From assembly GCF_032854445.1 (NCBI RefSeq), contig NC_088300.1:59494984-59558983 (forward strand): a stretch of DNA of 64,000 bases, written 5' to 3'. The notes beneath the pieces were generated by a model. That model searched no databases, was not told the DNA's origin, and saw only the letters and a program-made list of their open reading frames with translations. This DNA comes from Liolophura sinensis. Taxonomy: Eukaryota; Mollusca; Polyplacophora; Chitonida; Chitonidae. Position 1 is the stretch's first letter. Each line of letters begins with the position of its first letter. Positions 38,501 to 48,655 of this stretch are shown in pieces. The translations under genes and the position numbers were made by a program.

Positions 38501-41500
38501 AGTCTGTCCTTTTTAAGCTAGATTTCCGTGGCTGCTTCTTTGGTTTTGTATCCTCTGTCAGGAAATCTAACACGGATGCCCTCCGACTGCCAACATCATC
38601 CTCTTTCTTTTGCTCAGACGGAGAAGTTTTACCTGAGGATTGTTTTTTCAATGTTTTATCCTTGACAGGTGTTTTCCTTCCACCAGGACTGGGTGATTTA
38701 GTTCTGCTCTTCACCTCAGGTTTACTGGCTCTTCGTCGAGGTGTCACTGTGGGCTTCTCCTCAGTTGTATCATCTTCAAGGAAATCCAAGGCCGAAGGTC
38801 GTCCAGATTTCCCAAAAATATCTGTTGTTGGTGTCTTTCTTCCAGCTGACGAATCTGATGATTTAGATCCCTTGCCAAACAGCTCTGATATTGGTGTTCT
38901 CCGCTCAGAGGTACTGTCCTTCTCTGTTTTCCCACGAGGTTTGGGCTTGGGTCTGATAACACAAGTCAAGTCACTTAAACAACTGGACATGAGTCTCCAC
39001 AAGGATGGAGAACACACGGGATTGTAGAGCAGTAAGAAAAGCTTGTTCTTGGTAAGGTTTGAAATATCGGTAATACAATACAATGAAGTAATACAGCAGA
39101 CAGGAGTTCTTAACCAGTCCAGAGTACTTCACATGGATACCTAAAATTATTATATCCAAAAATTTGAAAACATGATTTACAACCAAGCATTGTTTTCCCA
39201 CTGACATACAGTTAAAGATTGCTAAATGCTATGGCCAGCTTCAATGAATAATAGCTGGAGGTATTATACATATTCAAAATTAATATAGCGAAAGTTCATC
39301 ATTAAAGGAAGTATCCAATGACAGAGTCTGATTGGTATATGTCATCATATCAGATGTTACATGTTGTTGTGATTGGCTCACCTGGGGGAGTCCTCCTTGC
39401 CACTGTCCTGCGACTTGGTCTTCTCACTAGCCTGACTCAGGCGACGAGAACGAGGGGTGGGTGTCTCTGTGATGGGCTCCAGCATGGGCTCTAGGGAAGG
39501 GGTGAAGCGGCCTTTAGAGCTTCCTGTAAGCACCCAATATGAAATATTAGCAGTGAATATGAACATATCTTAAGTTTATTTATTTGTTTATATGGTTGTT
39601 GTTTGGGACTGTTCTCTGAAATTTTGCACCTGTATGATGGCGGTCAGTGGAGAAAACCCGAGTGCCCGAGGTAAACCACCTACCAAGTTACCGACAAACT
39701 TAACCACGCAATGTGTACACCAAATCTTAAGCTTAGGAGGAGCTTAAGAAAGATAATTTCTCATGACTACTCTCATCCAAATGTTTGAGAAAACTACACA
39801 GTCCAGGAAATCATAGCATGCTTTGCTCTTATTTTCATAACTGTATATGAAGGTACAATTACCGTAATCACATAATTTAACACATACACTATATGTTACT
39901 AGCCTGCTATGCAAGCTGAAGCTATGACCGACACTAAAAGACAAAGACTAATATCCATTAATCAGATTATAAAATAAGTCTAGGGTATTCAAAATTATAT
40001 CTATTCTGAAGACAGGCAGCCATAACAAAATGGTCTAGAATGTGCCACAATGAAGTATTTCCACACTATGACATATGACAACTTGTACCTGGTGAGGTGG
40101 ATCGGTTACTGTGGTCGGATTCAGTCTGTTGAGTCTTCTGGAAATTTGGGGGCTGCCACATTCCCTTCTCCTCCTTCGAACCTTGCTGTGGCCTAAGGAC
40201 AAGATCACACAGTAATACGTGACAGGTTACACCATAATAAGGGAAAGGTTACACCACAATAAGGGAAAGGTCTCATGCCATAAGGGAAAGTTTACATCAA
40301 ACATGATACCAAGGGAAAGACCACACCTTGCTAAGAAATGAGCACACCATACTAAAGTAAATACCGCACCATAACAAAGAAAGAACACTCCACAACAAGG
40401 AAAAAGATCACAAGATAAGATAACTAAATTACAAAAGTAAGAGAAATAGATCATAGTGGTAAGGGAAATAAAACACCATAATAAAGGAAATAAAACACCA
40501 CAATAAGGCGAGCAAAACACCATAATAAGGGGAACAAAACACCATCTTAAAATGGAAACACCACAAGGGAAAGATCACTCCCTAAAAGGAAAAGATAGAA
40601 CTATAGTAAGAGAAAAAATGCACACCGACAACATGACAAAAGTGATTAAACACACTTAACAACAGAAAAATTACAACTTACTAAGGGAAGGAATTTCAGT
40701 TGCTTCAAAATTTACATCTGGCAGTTGTAAGCTCTGCATTAAGGCTCACCACAGTAAGACCATATTAGGAGTGCAATGTAGAGTCCATAAAACATGGACA
40801 CGTGAAAATCACAGCAGATAAATTGCATTTGTGAGTTTAAGTATATGTACACCGTTAAGAATTACCACTGATATTTTAAAGAAACTATACAAACTGTTAG
40901 AAAGCAGGATGTCTATTTCGGATAAATTTCTAATTTTTGATTTATGAATAGTTTGTACTGTCACTGACATTCTGTATTTACTGGTGTCTTACAATTTGGA
41001 GTCTCTTGGTGAAGAGCTCTTTCGTCCAAATATGATGTCCTCCTTTGATAACTTCTCTCCCTGCTGCTGTTTATGTTTTCCTCCATCTAGGCCTCTGGGA
41101 CTTTTCTTAGATGGGCCAAATGTAAGTGTCATCTCACTATCATCATCATCATCATCGTCATCATCATCATAAAGGGTCCTACGCCCAAACATGTCCCCTG
41201 CAGCTCCAGGACGCAGGGTGTCGCCCAAACCAGGTGTCCAGTCAGAGCCTCGCTGACTTTTCAAGAAAGAAGGTGGGTTACGACGAGTAGCAGATCTTGG
41301 GCGATCATCCCTTTTCTTTGGGGTCATGAATTGCGACAGGAAGTCTGTAAACAGGAATTGTCCTAAAATTTGCTCAAGTCTATTTTTCTATACATTTTTA
41401 TAGCTTTTTGGGACTGGTATGTATGTATGCATGGGATTTAACATACTTAACAATTTCTCAGTCATACGACCATGAAGAATCACTTGGTGTATGTACATAT

Positions 41501-41957
41501 ATTGTGTCTTCTGGTGCCAGGGAGGGTCCATGCCGCTGAAGTGCTTCTGTCACAGAGGTATCATGCCAAAGACACCAGACATGACACTCCACCCAGGCAA
41601 ATTATAATGACACCAGCTCTAACCAGTGCTGAGTGTCAAGCGAAACACAACAAGTACCATTTCTATTTTTTTATCAAGTTAAAAAGGCGCGAACACAAAG
41701 TAAATTTCCTGGCCCATGAACAAATGTTTTAATTAGCAACATGTGAATCACAATTTAAACTAAGGGCGATAATCAAAACATGACAAACCATCTTCAGCAC
41801 TCAAATCACTTTCTTCCTCAGGAGAGGTTATGTCTGCAGACAAACCACGGCTTCGTCTATCTTTAAGCTTCTTTTGTAGTTCTCTCTGAAACGAATCTTT
41901 CTTTTTCCGTTGCGTTGATCCAGAAGAAGACTCCATATCCATACCATCACCAAACAT
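32592..41957 (-). CDS. MAP9: MAP9-like microtubule-associated protein
   Basis: MAP9 (ASAP) binds microtubules of the spindle and of cilia. Coding exons, 5' to 3' on the minus strand: 41957-41789, 41344-40993, 40192-40089, 39523-39382, 38952-38305, 37928-37812, 37457-37235, 36630-36469, 36111-35966, 33506-33362, 32705-32592. Phases agree, and 2322 nt give 773 aa (human MAP9 has 647). The N-terminus has a basic KKDSFQRELQKKLKDRR like the human TTFQDELIRAI region. The middle is acidic, Ser/Thr/Pro-rich and disordered, with ten Asp at about 116-125. Residues from about 510 on form a charged, Lys/Glu-rich helix with five Trp-centred repeats (IYAEWYKER, SYNAWMEKK, FQIWKERKD, AYKSWKERK, LYEEWMRKK), and the end is AWSPANRTIPFGR. 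The helix and the W-S-P ending are the MAP9 signature. Related coiled-coil proteins (CCDC181, CCDC34) share the W motif but fit the ending less well. The donor after exon 1 is GTTTGT. A 5' untranslated exon is possible. Confidence 0.87.
38014..38123. mobile_element. Palindromic MITE-like element in MAP9 intron
   Basis: The left arm CTGTCATCACAAAACTTTCA and right arm ending AGTTTTGCAAAATACGACAG are near reverse complements. The CACAAAACTTT core is shared with 28944-29078. The central A-run looks expanded. Confidence 0.55.
39576..39715 (-). repeat. Dispersed repeat related to family D and the SINE
   Basis: TTTATTTATTTGTTTATATG at the left resembles a complemented A-rich tail. GATGGCGGTCAGTGGAGAAA and CAAGTTACCGACAAACTT match family D at 27561-27766. 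It lies in a MAP9 intron. Confidence 0.5.
40200..40640. repeat. Degenerate short tandem repeat (CACCATAATAAGGGAAA type)
   Basis: Variants of CACCATAATAAGGGAAAG recur about every 19-22 bp over 400 bp, strongly diverged. The array starts directly beside MAP9 exon 3 in the adjoining intron. Confidence 0.7.
41137..41171 (-). repeat. Coding (GAT)n repeat, poly-aspartate
   Basis: An ATC/TCA triplet run on the plus strand with one CGT interruption encodes ten consecutive Asp in MAP9 exon 2. Confidence 0.95.
41505..41690 (-). repeat. Dispersed repeat family B, reverse copy
   Basis: Its complement carries AATGGTACTTGTTG, GGAGTGTCATGTCTGGTGTC and GGCATGATACCTC, matching 24998-25250. It lies in MAP9 intron 1. 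The plus-strand open frame here is not a gene. Confidence 0.6.
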
Positions 41958-43373
41958 TGCGACACTTCAAGAAGTTTGTTTTCTGACGTACCTGACAAAC
42001 AAAATTTGAAGGTACCGGTAACCAAATGCATACATGTACTCATCACTGACATCAGATAACTTTAATTTAATTACGTGAGAGAAAGCTGGAATCCATAAAA
42101 TCTTTTGAAGGCAGAAAAATACTTCCTTCCTTGAACACTGCAAGGATTTCGTCTAAACTAGAGATAAAATTCGGAAAACTGTCTTGTTTTTGGTAAACGC
42201 TAAAGTAAAACTGAAAACCCCCAAAATAATTATAACATAAAAAAAGTAATACCGAATAACAGACACCAGCGTATATTTGGCCTACAGCGCTGCAACAGTA
42301 TGTTGCTGCATGTGCTTAGAAGACCATCATCGTGACTACACTTATCTTCACAAACTGTTGAGTGAAAGACCAGTTTAAAATGCAAGCGCAAGTGGGCGAA
42401 CATAATATAAATCTTTGCAGGCCTACAGTACTTCAAAACCTGACAAGTCTATGCATGACCGACTGACTGACGAATAGTGCCTCGTAAAATTAAGTCTATC
42501 TTTGAAATCAACATTAGAAAATCTTTCCATTCATATTATATGCTCTTAATAAACCAATTATTTACGTGGGTCATCAAAAGAAGTAAAGAAAAACACGTGA
42601 AATATACACACCTAGAGAAATGGAGCATTCATTTTTCTTGTTACCCAGCAATGGCTTGGGGTGATGCCAAATTTATAACATAGCATACAACCGAAAAACA
42701 AATTTAATGATAAAATGATGTATATGAATATTGGCTTTTTAAATCAGCAATTCAAATAACAAATGTTAAATAAGGTTTTTTAAAACAAATATATACCATT
42801 GTAACTCGAAATGAAAACATGAATTTTTGACTTACCCTTCAGTTTATTAACCGGTTTTAGTTTTTAAACACGGTCGACAACTCGTATGTCTATTATTGTT
42901 TTTTCAATCAGACTGGATTATCTCCCCTAATCAATTACAAAATATATGTTACTTGAATTTCACACTACATTTTTGTACTTAAGTCTTGATATAAATAGAA
43001 ATTATTCAACGAAGTTAATCGAAGGTTATTTCGCCATGAAATCAATATAATTTTTCTCCTCTAGCAGTTATATTGCTAACCTATATAGAGCACTTACCAG
43101 CGTGTGGGGTGGTGCAATAACTGTTGTCATATCAGTACTTAGGCCTACTCAGTTAATGGATGTAGGCTATATGTATTTATGCACATAATTTTTTTTTTTT
43201 TGGATAGTTTTCTTATTGTGGGCAAAATTCATCTTATGTAATCTGAATGTTCAACTCAGTCGTATGACAGGCTCTACTATATGATATTTTAAGAATGCAT
43301 GTGGTTAGTCACATATTATGCCAATCAGTTTGTACGTCCCTAAGTCTCAAGTTACATGAAGGTGATGCATCCT

Positions 43374-44270
43374 CACACCCAGGACACACACTGCACACCC
43401 AGGATACATAACACACACCAGGATTCACACTGCACACTGTGGAATGAGTCACATATCTATGCATAATTTAAAAGAAATTAAGCAAATTAATGTTTTCTAC
43501 TTGCATGTACATGCATGCAGGATACGCATTGCACGCCCAGGTTACACACAGCACATCCAGGACACACACCGCACACACAGGATACACACCGCACACCCAG
43601 GATACACACCGCAACCCAGGTTACACACTGCACATCCAGGACACACACCGCACATCCAGGGATACATACTGCACACCCAGGGACACACACCACACCCATG
43701 TTAAACATGACACACCCAGGATACACACTTCACACCCAGGATACACACTGCACACCCAGGACACACCCCACACCCAGAGCACAAACCCCACACACATGAC
43801 ACACACTGCACAACCAGGTTGCACACTGCACACCCAGGATACGCACTGCACACCCAGAATACACACCACACACCCAGGATACACACCCTAGACAAACACC
43901 ACATGCCCAGAATACACAACGCACACCCAGGTTACACATTGCACACCCAGGATACACATCCACACACCCTGGACACACACCACACACCCAGGGTACACAC
44001 CACATACCCAGGATGCACACCACACACCCAGGATCCACACCCCACTCCCGGGGACACACACCACACACCCAGGATACACACAGCACACCCAGACTGCACA
44101 TAGCACGCCCAGAATTCACACAGCACACAAAGGATAAACATAGCACACCCAGGATTCACATAGTACACCCAGGATACACACTCCACACCCAGGATTCATA
44201 CTGCACACCCATTATACACACCTCATCCCCACGTTTTACACCCAACAATCAGGTTACACAATGTGATTTC
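43374..44270. repeat. 20-bp minisatellite, about 40 copies, with an insertion
   Basis: The unit is CACACCCAGGATACACACTG with drift. The array is interrupted at 43437-43518 by a sequence found inverted at 45629-45708. Long open frames in several frames on both strands follow from the low-complexity composition, with stop codons rare in every frame, and are not genes. Confidence 0.95.
43437..43518 (+). repeat. Inverted-repeat arm, left
   Basis: From CTGTGGAATGAGTCACATAT to CTTGCATGTACATGCATG this is the reverse complement of 45629-45708, with about two mismatches in 80 bp. It splits the 20-bp minisatellite. Confidence 0.9.
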
Positions 44271-44354
44271 AACTCCCAAGCTTTTGCAACAGGTTACCAG
44301 TACTTAATTTACCTGTTCAACAGGTTAATGATATGATCCAACAGGTTAAAGGTG

Positions 44355-45020
44355 TTTTATTTTATTTATTTGATTGATGTTCAGTACCATACTCAAGGCT
44401 TTTTAATGGCAGTCAGGTTTATGGGTGGAGGAAACCAGATTACCCTGAGTGACCCGCAGCCCTTGGCTAGGTACCTGGCGAACCTGGTGACTTAAAGCTG
44501 CAGCCCTTGGCTATGTACATGGCAACCCTGGTGACATAAAGCTGCAGCCCTTTGCTAGGTGCCTGGCATTCCTGGTGACTTAAAGCTGCAGCGCTTTGCC
44601 TAGGTACCTGGCAATCCTGGTGATATAAAGCCTGCAGCCCTTGGCTAGGTGCCTGGCAATCCTGGTGACTTAAAGCTGCAGCCTTTGGCTATGTACCTGG
44701 CAATCCTGATGACATAAAGCCTGCAGCCCTTGGCTAGGTGCCTGGCAATCCTGGTGACATAAAGCCTGCAGCCCTTGGCTAGGTGCCTGGCAATCCTGGT
44801 GACTTAAAGCTGCAGCCCTTGGCTAGGTACCTGGTAAACCTGGTGACATAAAGCCCGCAGCGCTTGGTTAGGTACCTGGTAAACCTGGCAAATTAAAGCT
44901 GCAGCCCTTGGCTAGGTACCTGGCACCTGGTGAAGCCCTTGAGAGCTAGATTCAAGCACGTAACATCATTGATCAACGGGCTGATAGTTTAAAGCCAGCG
45001 CTTTAACGGTCTGAGCAAGC
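44355..45020 (-). repeat. SINE-like element containing a 44-46-bp minisatellite
   Basis: The left end (TTTATTTATTTGATTGATGT, TACTCAAGGC, GTGGAGGAAACC) is a complemented SINE-like 3' end. From about 44455 to 44940 a unit made of GCAGCCCTTGGCTAGGTACC and TGGCAATCCTGGTGACTTAA plus a few bases repeats about 11 times. After it, TTCAAGCACGTAACATC and the GGTCTGAGC block resemble the complemented tRNA-like head. The array appears to have grown inside the element. Confidence 0.7.
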
Positions 45021-45059
45021 AAAGGGTACCTATGTGTTATACATCGTAGTCAAATATAC

Positions 45060-45225
45060 AGTCATAAATGGGAAGGTCTGCAAGTAACCTGTGAATGGTC
45101 GTGGGTTTCCCTTGGGCTCTGCCCAGTTTCCTCCCACCAAAATCCTGGCCGCCATCGTAGAAGTGAAATGTTCTTGAGTATGGCTTAAAACACCAATCAA
45201 ATAAATAAATAAATAAATCAAATAT
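45060..45225 (+). mobile_element. SINE copy, core to tail
   Basis: AATGGGAAGGTCTGCAAGTA, GGTCGTGGGTTTCCCTTGGG and ACACCAATCAAATAAATAAA identify it. A short fragment in the opposite orientation follows at 45226-45275. Confidence 0.85.
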
Positions 45226-45628
45226 ATTTCACTTCCATGGTGATAGTCAAGTTTACAGGTGGAGGAAACTAGACTAAGGTATATTCCAATATACACTACA
45301 GACACAGCTGGATCAGCCAGAGCAGGATATAAACTTGGTCAATAGTTTATAGGGCCTGATACAGTACACAAAGGATATCCAGTGTGATATATGAACACCC
45401 ACACACATAAGTAAAGCAGAAAATGTTCCATTCCACATTTTCAAAGATTGTCAAAGGCAATCATTGTTTATTCCATGCAATGACGGTCTCTAGTACTATG
45501 GAAACTCCATCTTGGTCAAGTTGTAATAAATGAAAACAAACAAAATCTGATCAACTTTTTGGAAGTGTTTTTATATAAAAATAATTAGTACATATACAAG
45601 ATTACTTTTGAGAACCTATATATATACA

Positions 45629-45708
45629 TACATGTACATGCAAGTAGAAAACATTAATTTGCTTAATTTCTTTTAAATTATGCATAGATATGTAACTCAT
45701 TCCACAGT
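45629..45708 (-). repeat. Inverted-repeat arm, right
   Basis: This is the partner of 43437-43518. It lies in the 3' flank of Ro60, about 320 bp beyond the stop codon, and is not surrounded by minisatellite units, so this is probably the original location. Confidence 0.85.
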
Positions 45709-45961
45709 TCACATTATTTTAGTGTAATTGTGAATGAAAGAGAACAAACATTACAACACAGATACAAAATAATGTTTCTGTTTAACACATACCTTTAACC
45801 ACAGGACATACATTTAATACTGAAAAAGAACATTATCACAAATTTACATACTACATTGGTTTACGTACAGTTACTTCATATGAAATACAAATAAAAAAAA
45901 TGAAGAGTAATGGCAGCAGAATGTTTTGAAGGTGTACCTGTTGTAACACAACTGCTTGTAT

Positions 45962-46005
45962 TTTATTGAAGACAAAAAATGGTAAGAATACTTGTTCAAT
46001 TTATT
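45962..46005 (-). terminator. Ro60 polyadenylation signals
   Basis: Two minus-strand AATAAA hexamers lie at 46000-46005 and 45962-45967, 20 and 58 bp beyond the Ro60 stop codon. Either could serve; the farther one has the more usual spacing. Confidence 0.5.
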
Positions 46006-46024
46006 TTAACCTGTATTGCATTGC

Positions 46025-47698
46025 TTAGCAGATAAGTCCATTGATGAAGTTTTTCATAACTTCCGGGGCCGCCGAATCAAAGCCCACTATATCCAGCATC
46101 CCAGGGTCATTAGGGTCAGCTATTGTGAAAGCTGTGGAAGCCATCCCACAGACGATCAGTTTCGCGTCCCAAATTCCTGAGGACTGTCGATACCGACGAA
46201 GCGCTTCAGCAGGGTGAATCGTCCCACACCAGGTTTCACAGTCCGTGTACACGATAAACACGTCATACTTGCCCTTCTTCTCTTGGGCCCAGGTCATGGG
46301 CAGGGCACAGTCCGTGGCCCCCATGGGGATTTTCTGGGTCATTGTTAGCACCTGTCTCAGGGTGTGGTTAGGGTTCACATGGACTGGGGTGAGATTGTCA
46401 CTAAATGCCACCACGTCACACAGCCGCTCCGTCTTTACGGTGCACATCATCATGGCAGTGGCGGCATCAGCAGCACTTATGCTGGGTGTACCCATCACAG
46501 GACAGCTCATAGACCCACTCACATCCACAGCCAGGCAATAACGCTTGTCTGTGGGCTCCACATACTTGAAGGCCTTGTAGAACGCCGCGTCAAGCGCCTT
46601 CACAACTTTCTCTGACGGAGTCCACTTGAGCCTTCCTTTCTCTCCTGAGCCCTTACTGTAGGTTTTCAACCCCACCATCACACTGAAAGGATGGATTCTG
46701 GCGTGCTTTAGGGAGACTTCATTGCTTAGCTTTTGGACTACCAGAGACTCCGCAGGACTTCCAGGGGTAATTAGGTTTATAGCGGTCATTTTCCCCAAGT
46801 TTCTTATCAAAGCAGTCATGGGCATCTTGTTAAGGAGACACTCCCATACTGCGACAGAGTTCAGCAGTTTAGTTGGCACATGTTCTCTCACAAGGTCATG
46901 TTTGCTGATCAGTTCAACAACATCTTTCTCTTCTGTGGATGATTTCGCAGCCTCAACCGCAGAGATAAACTCAAACACTTTCTTAATGCTTTCCTCGCAA
47001 TCATCTGTCACGTAGAATTCTTTGGATGCAGTAAGTCCTTTGACAACATACCTGGTGACAGCTCCAATCTGAGCATCAGCAGGTTTAATGTGGGCTAACC
47101 TCAGTACATCCAGGTGTGTCCAGTCTTTACGATTTCGATATTTGGTGACATGCATGGCCAGTTTCATTGGATTACTTTGGAACTGATTGTACCATTTACA
47201 GACAGCCCTTCTGTGAGCTCTACCCCAGCCTGTGCCACAGCTCAGAAGTTCACAGTATTCAATAAACTCAAACAAGTGAGTAGGAATTCTACAGACATCA
47301 TTTAGCACTTCATAAGCTGTCTTCTGAGTAGGCAGATCCTTGGAGCGAGCACAAAGGGCTAAGGCAAATAGGATGGGACTTTGTTTTGCAGTTCTGCCCT
47401 CCACACTAAATGTCCTTATTTCGTTGACAACCTCTTTCCCTTTTCCATCTGCAATTAACCTCTCAATGCAGGCAGCATTTTCCTGGGTGAGCGTTTTTTC
47501 TTTGACGTAGTATGTACCACCTTCTGAGCCCAAACACAGAAATCTTCTCACCCTGCCCATTGGGGTGACCGTCCAGCCGTACCCGCCGGCGTTATTCATG
47601 ACTTGATCAACTGAGATGGGCTGACCCTGGGAAATAGTGGACTTGTCGCTGACTGAAGCATCCACCATGCTGTACATTACACGTGTTAGATCCTCCAT
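46025..47698 (-). CDS. RO60: Ro60 (TROVE domain) RNA-binding protein
   Basis: Ro60 is a ring-shaped protein that binds Y RNAs and the ends of misfolded small RNAs and acts in RNA quality control. The 557-residue frame aligns from end to end with the vertebrate protein (538 aa). The TROVE part covers about residues 40-370, with RRFLCLGSEGGTYYVKE, DVCRIPTHLFEFIEY, MTALIRNLGKMTA and ARIHPFSVM. The von Willebrand A part covers about 385-557. Its metal site is complete: DVSGS at 392-396, Thr462 in GATDCALP and Asp486 in YTDCETW. It ends GMLDIVGFDSAAPEV..FINGL, close to the family ending. The ATG has a good context (A at -3, G at +4). The whole frame is one exon, unlike its intron-rich neighbours. 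It is divergent from SRP72. Confidence 0.97.
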   Translation of the reverse strand: MEDLTRVMYSMVDASVSDKSTISQGQPISVDQVMNNAGGYGWTVTPMGRVRRFLCLGSEGGTYYVKEKTLTQENAACIERLIADGKGKEVVNEIRTFSVEGRTAKQSPILFALALCARSKDLPTQKTAYEVLNDVCRIPTHLFEFIEYCELLSCGTGWGRAHRRAVCKWYNQFQSNPMKLAMHVTKYRNRKDWTHLDVLRLAHIKPADAQIGAVTRYVVKGLTASKEFYVTDDCEESIKKVFEFISAVEAAKSSTEEKDVVELISKHDLVREHVPTKLLNSVAVWECLLNKMPMTALIRNLGKMTAINLITPGSPAESLVVQKLSNEVSLKHARIHPFSVMVGLKTYSKGSGEKGRLKWTPSEKVVKALDAAFYKAFKYVEPTDKRYCLAVDVSGSMSCPVMGTPSISAADAATAMMMCTVKTERLCDVVAFSDNLTPVHVNPNHTLRQVLTMTQKIPMGATDCALPMTWAQEKKGKYDVFIVYTDCETWCGTIHPAEALRRYRQSSGIWDAKLIVCGMASTAFTIADPNDPGMLDIVGFDSAAPEVMKNFINGLIC

Positions 47699-48655
47699 GA
47701 TTTATCTCTCTTGCCAATCTTATTATCTTATAAAACTATATGCTACGTCCAAATTCAGAATGTTAATTCTGTTAATTAATTTGTTTAGGCCTTTATATAC
47801 TTCCATGCACCAATCTCCGATGTCAGAATTCTAGGATTATTGTCTAACTACTTATTAGACAGATCTTCGCATGAAGACGGTTTAAACAGCACAGCTGTCT
47901 AAATTTCTCACTTCCGCGATGAATTTCACCACTCATACCTTCCTGTTCGCAGTCCGCACCTCATCTGCAATGCTCTGCCAGGTTATGCCAACAAACCCAG
48001 CAAACCCACGTGGTCTGTCAAGTCATCGAGCCAATCAAAAGTCTTCATCTAAAGCTGATGTCATATCGTAGTGGCTTCTCCACACGCTGGGACATAACAT
48101 ACCAATACCAAAATTAGACTTAATTTACAGAGCATAAACATTCCCCACCGAATTACGGAGACCAAGACATACGGCAACACAGCGTTGAGTTAGATATTTC
48201 ACAACAGATAGGAAACAAACGTCAACGTATAGGAAACGCACAGGCAGGAACATTTTGTTGAGTCAACGAATTTATTTATAGCCTTTCATCCACGAATATT
48301 TTAGGCATAATTGTACAATATCAAAATATGACAGCGACTGAGATGTGAAATTAATACACGTACAACATTTATTCTCGGTAATTTTTTAACAGGAAATTCT
48401 TGGTTAAAATGGGTTTGGTTTTTCCACGCTTGCAACTAAACTGAAGTGAATCTTATCATACAATCTAATCTGCAGCATTTCCTAAACAGATTTATGTAAC
48501 CTACACGGTACTTGTAGAGCTGAGCAAGCTGAATATGTATCAAAATAAAAGAACTTATCCCATCTCAGCTGGGTATAAAGGTACTCTGATAATAACAGTA
48601 GGGACTCTTCTGTGTTTAGAGGCGATAAACGGTTCCCCATCAGAAGATCGCCAGC
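47699..48655. promoter_or_regulatory. Divergent Ro60/SRP72 promoter region
   Basis: The 957 bp separate the two start codons of divergent genes. Transcription starts of both must lie here unless untranslated exons exist elsewhere. No TATA box or strong CpG cluster was picked out by eye. The 5' UTR splice status is unknown. Confidence 0.5.

Larger units (their letters stand above)
41958..46024. other. Spacer between MAP9 start and Ro60 end
   Basis: No coding exon is supported. The right third of the spacer is made of two minisatellites, a SINE and an inverted-repeat pair. The first kilobase probably contains the MAP9 promoter or 5' UTR; no TATA box or clear donor stands out. The Ro60 3' UTR lies at the right edge, with minus-strand AATAAA at 46000-46005 and 45962-45967. 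Confidence 0.55.

Noticed and set aside
38458-39027. 189-codon plus-strand frame
   Set aside because: It is antisense to the large MAP9 exon 5, whose minus frame has continuous splice phase and fits the family.
43490-44336. Overlapping long open frames on both strands
   Set aside because: They arise from the 20-bp CACACCCAGG minisatellite, not from genes.
46245-47015. Plus-strand frames opposite Ro60
   Set aside because: They are shadows of the conserved Ro60 frame.
45500-48655. Y RNA gene near Ro60
   Set aside because: No stem with the expected Ro-binding helix and pol III terminator could be recognised by eye. Y RNA genes need not be linked to Ro60 in animals.
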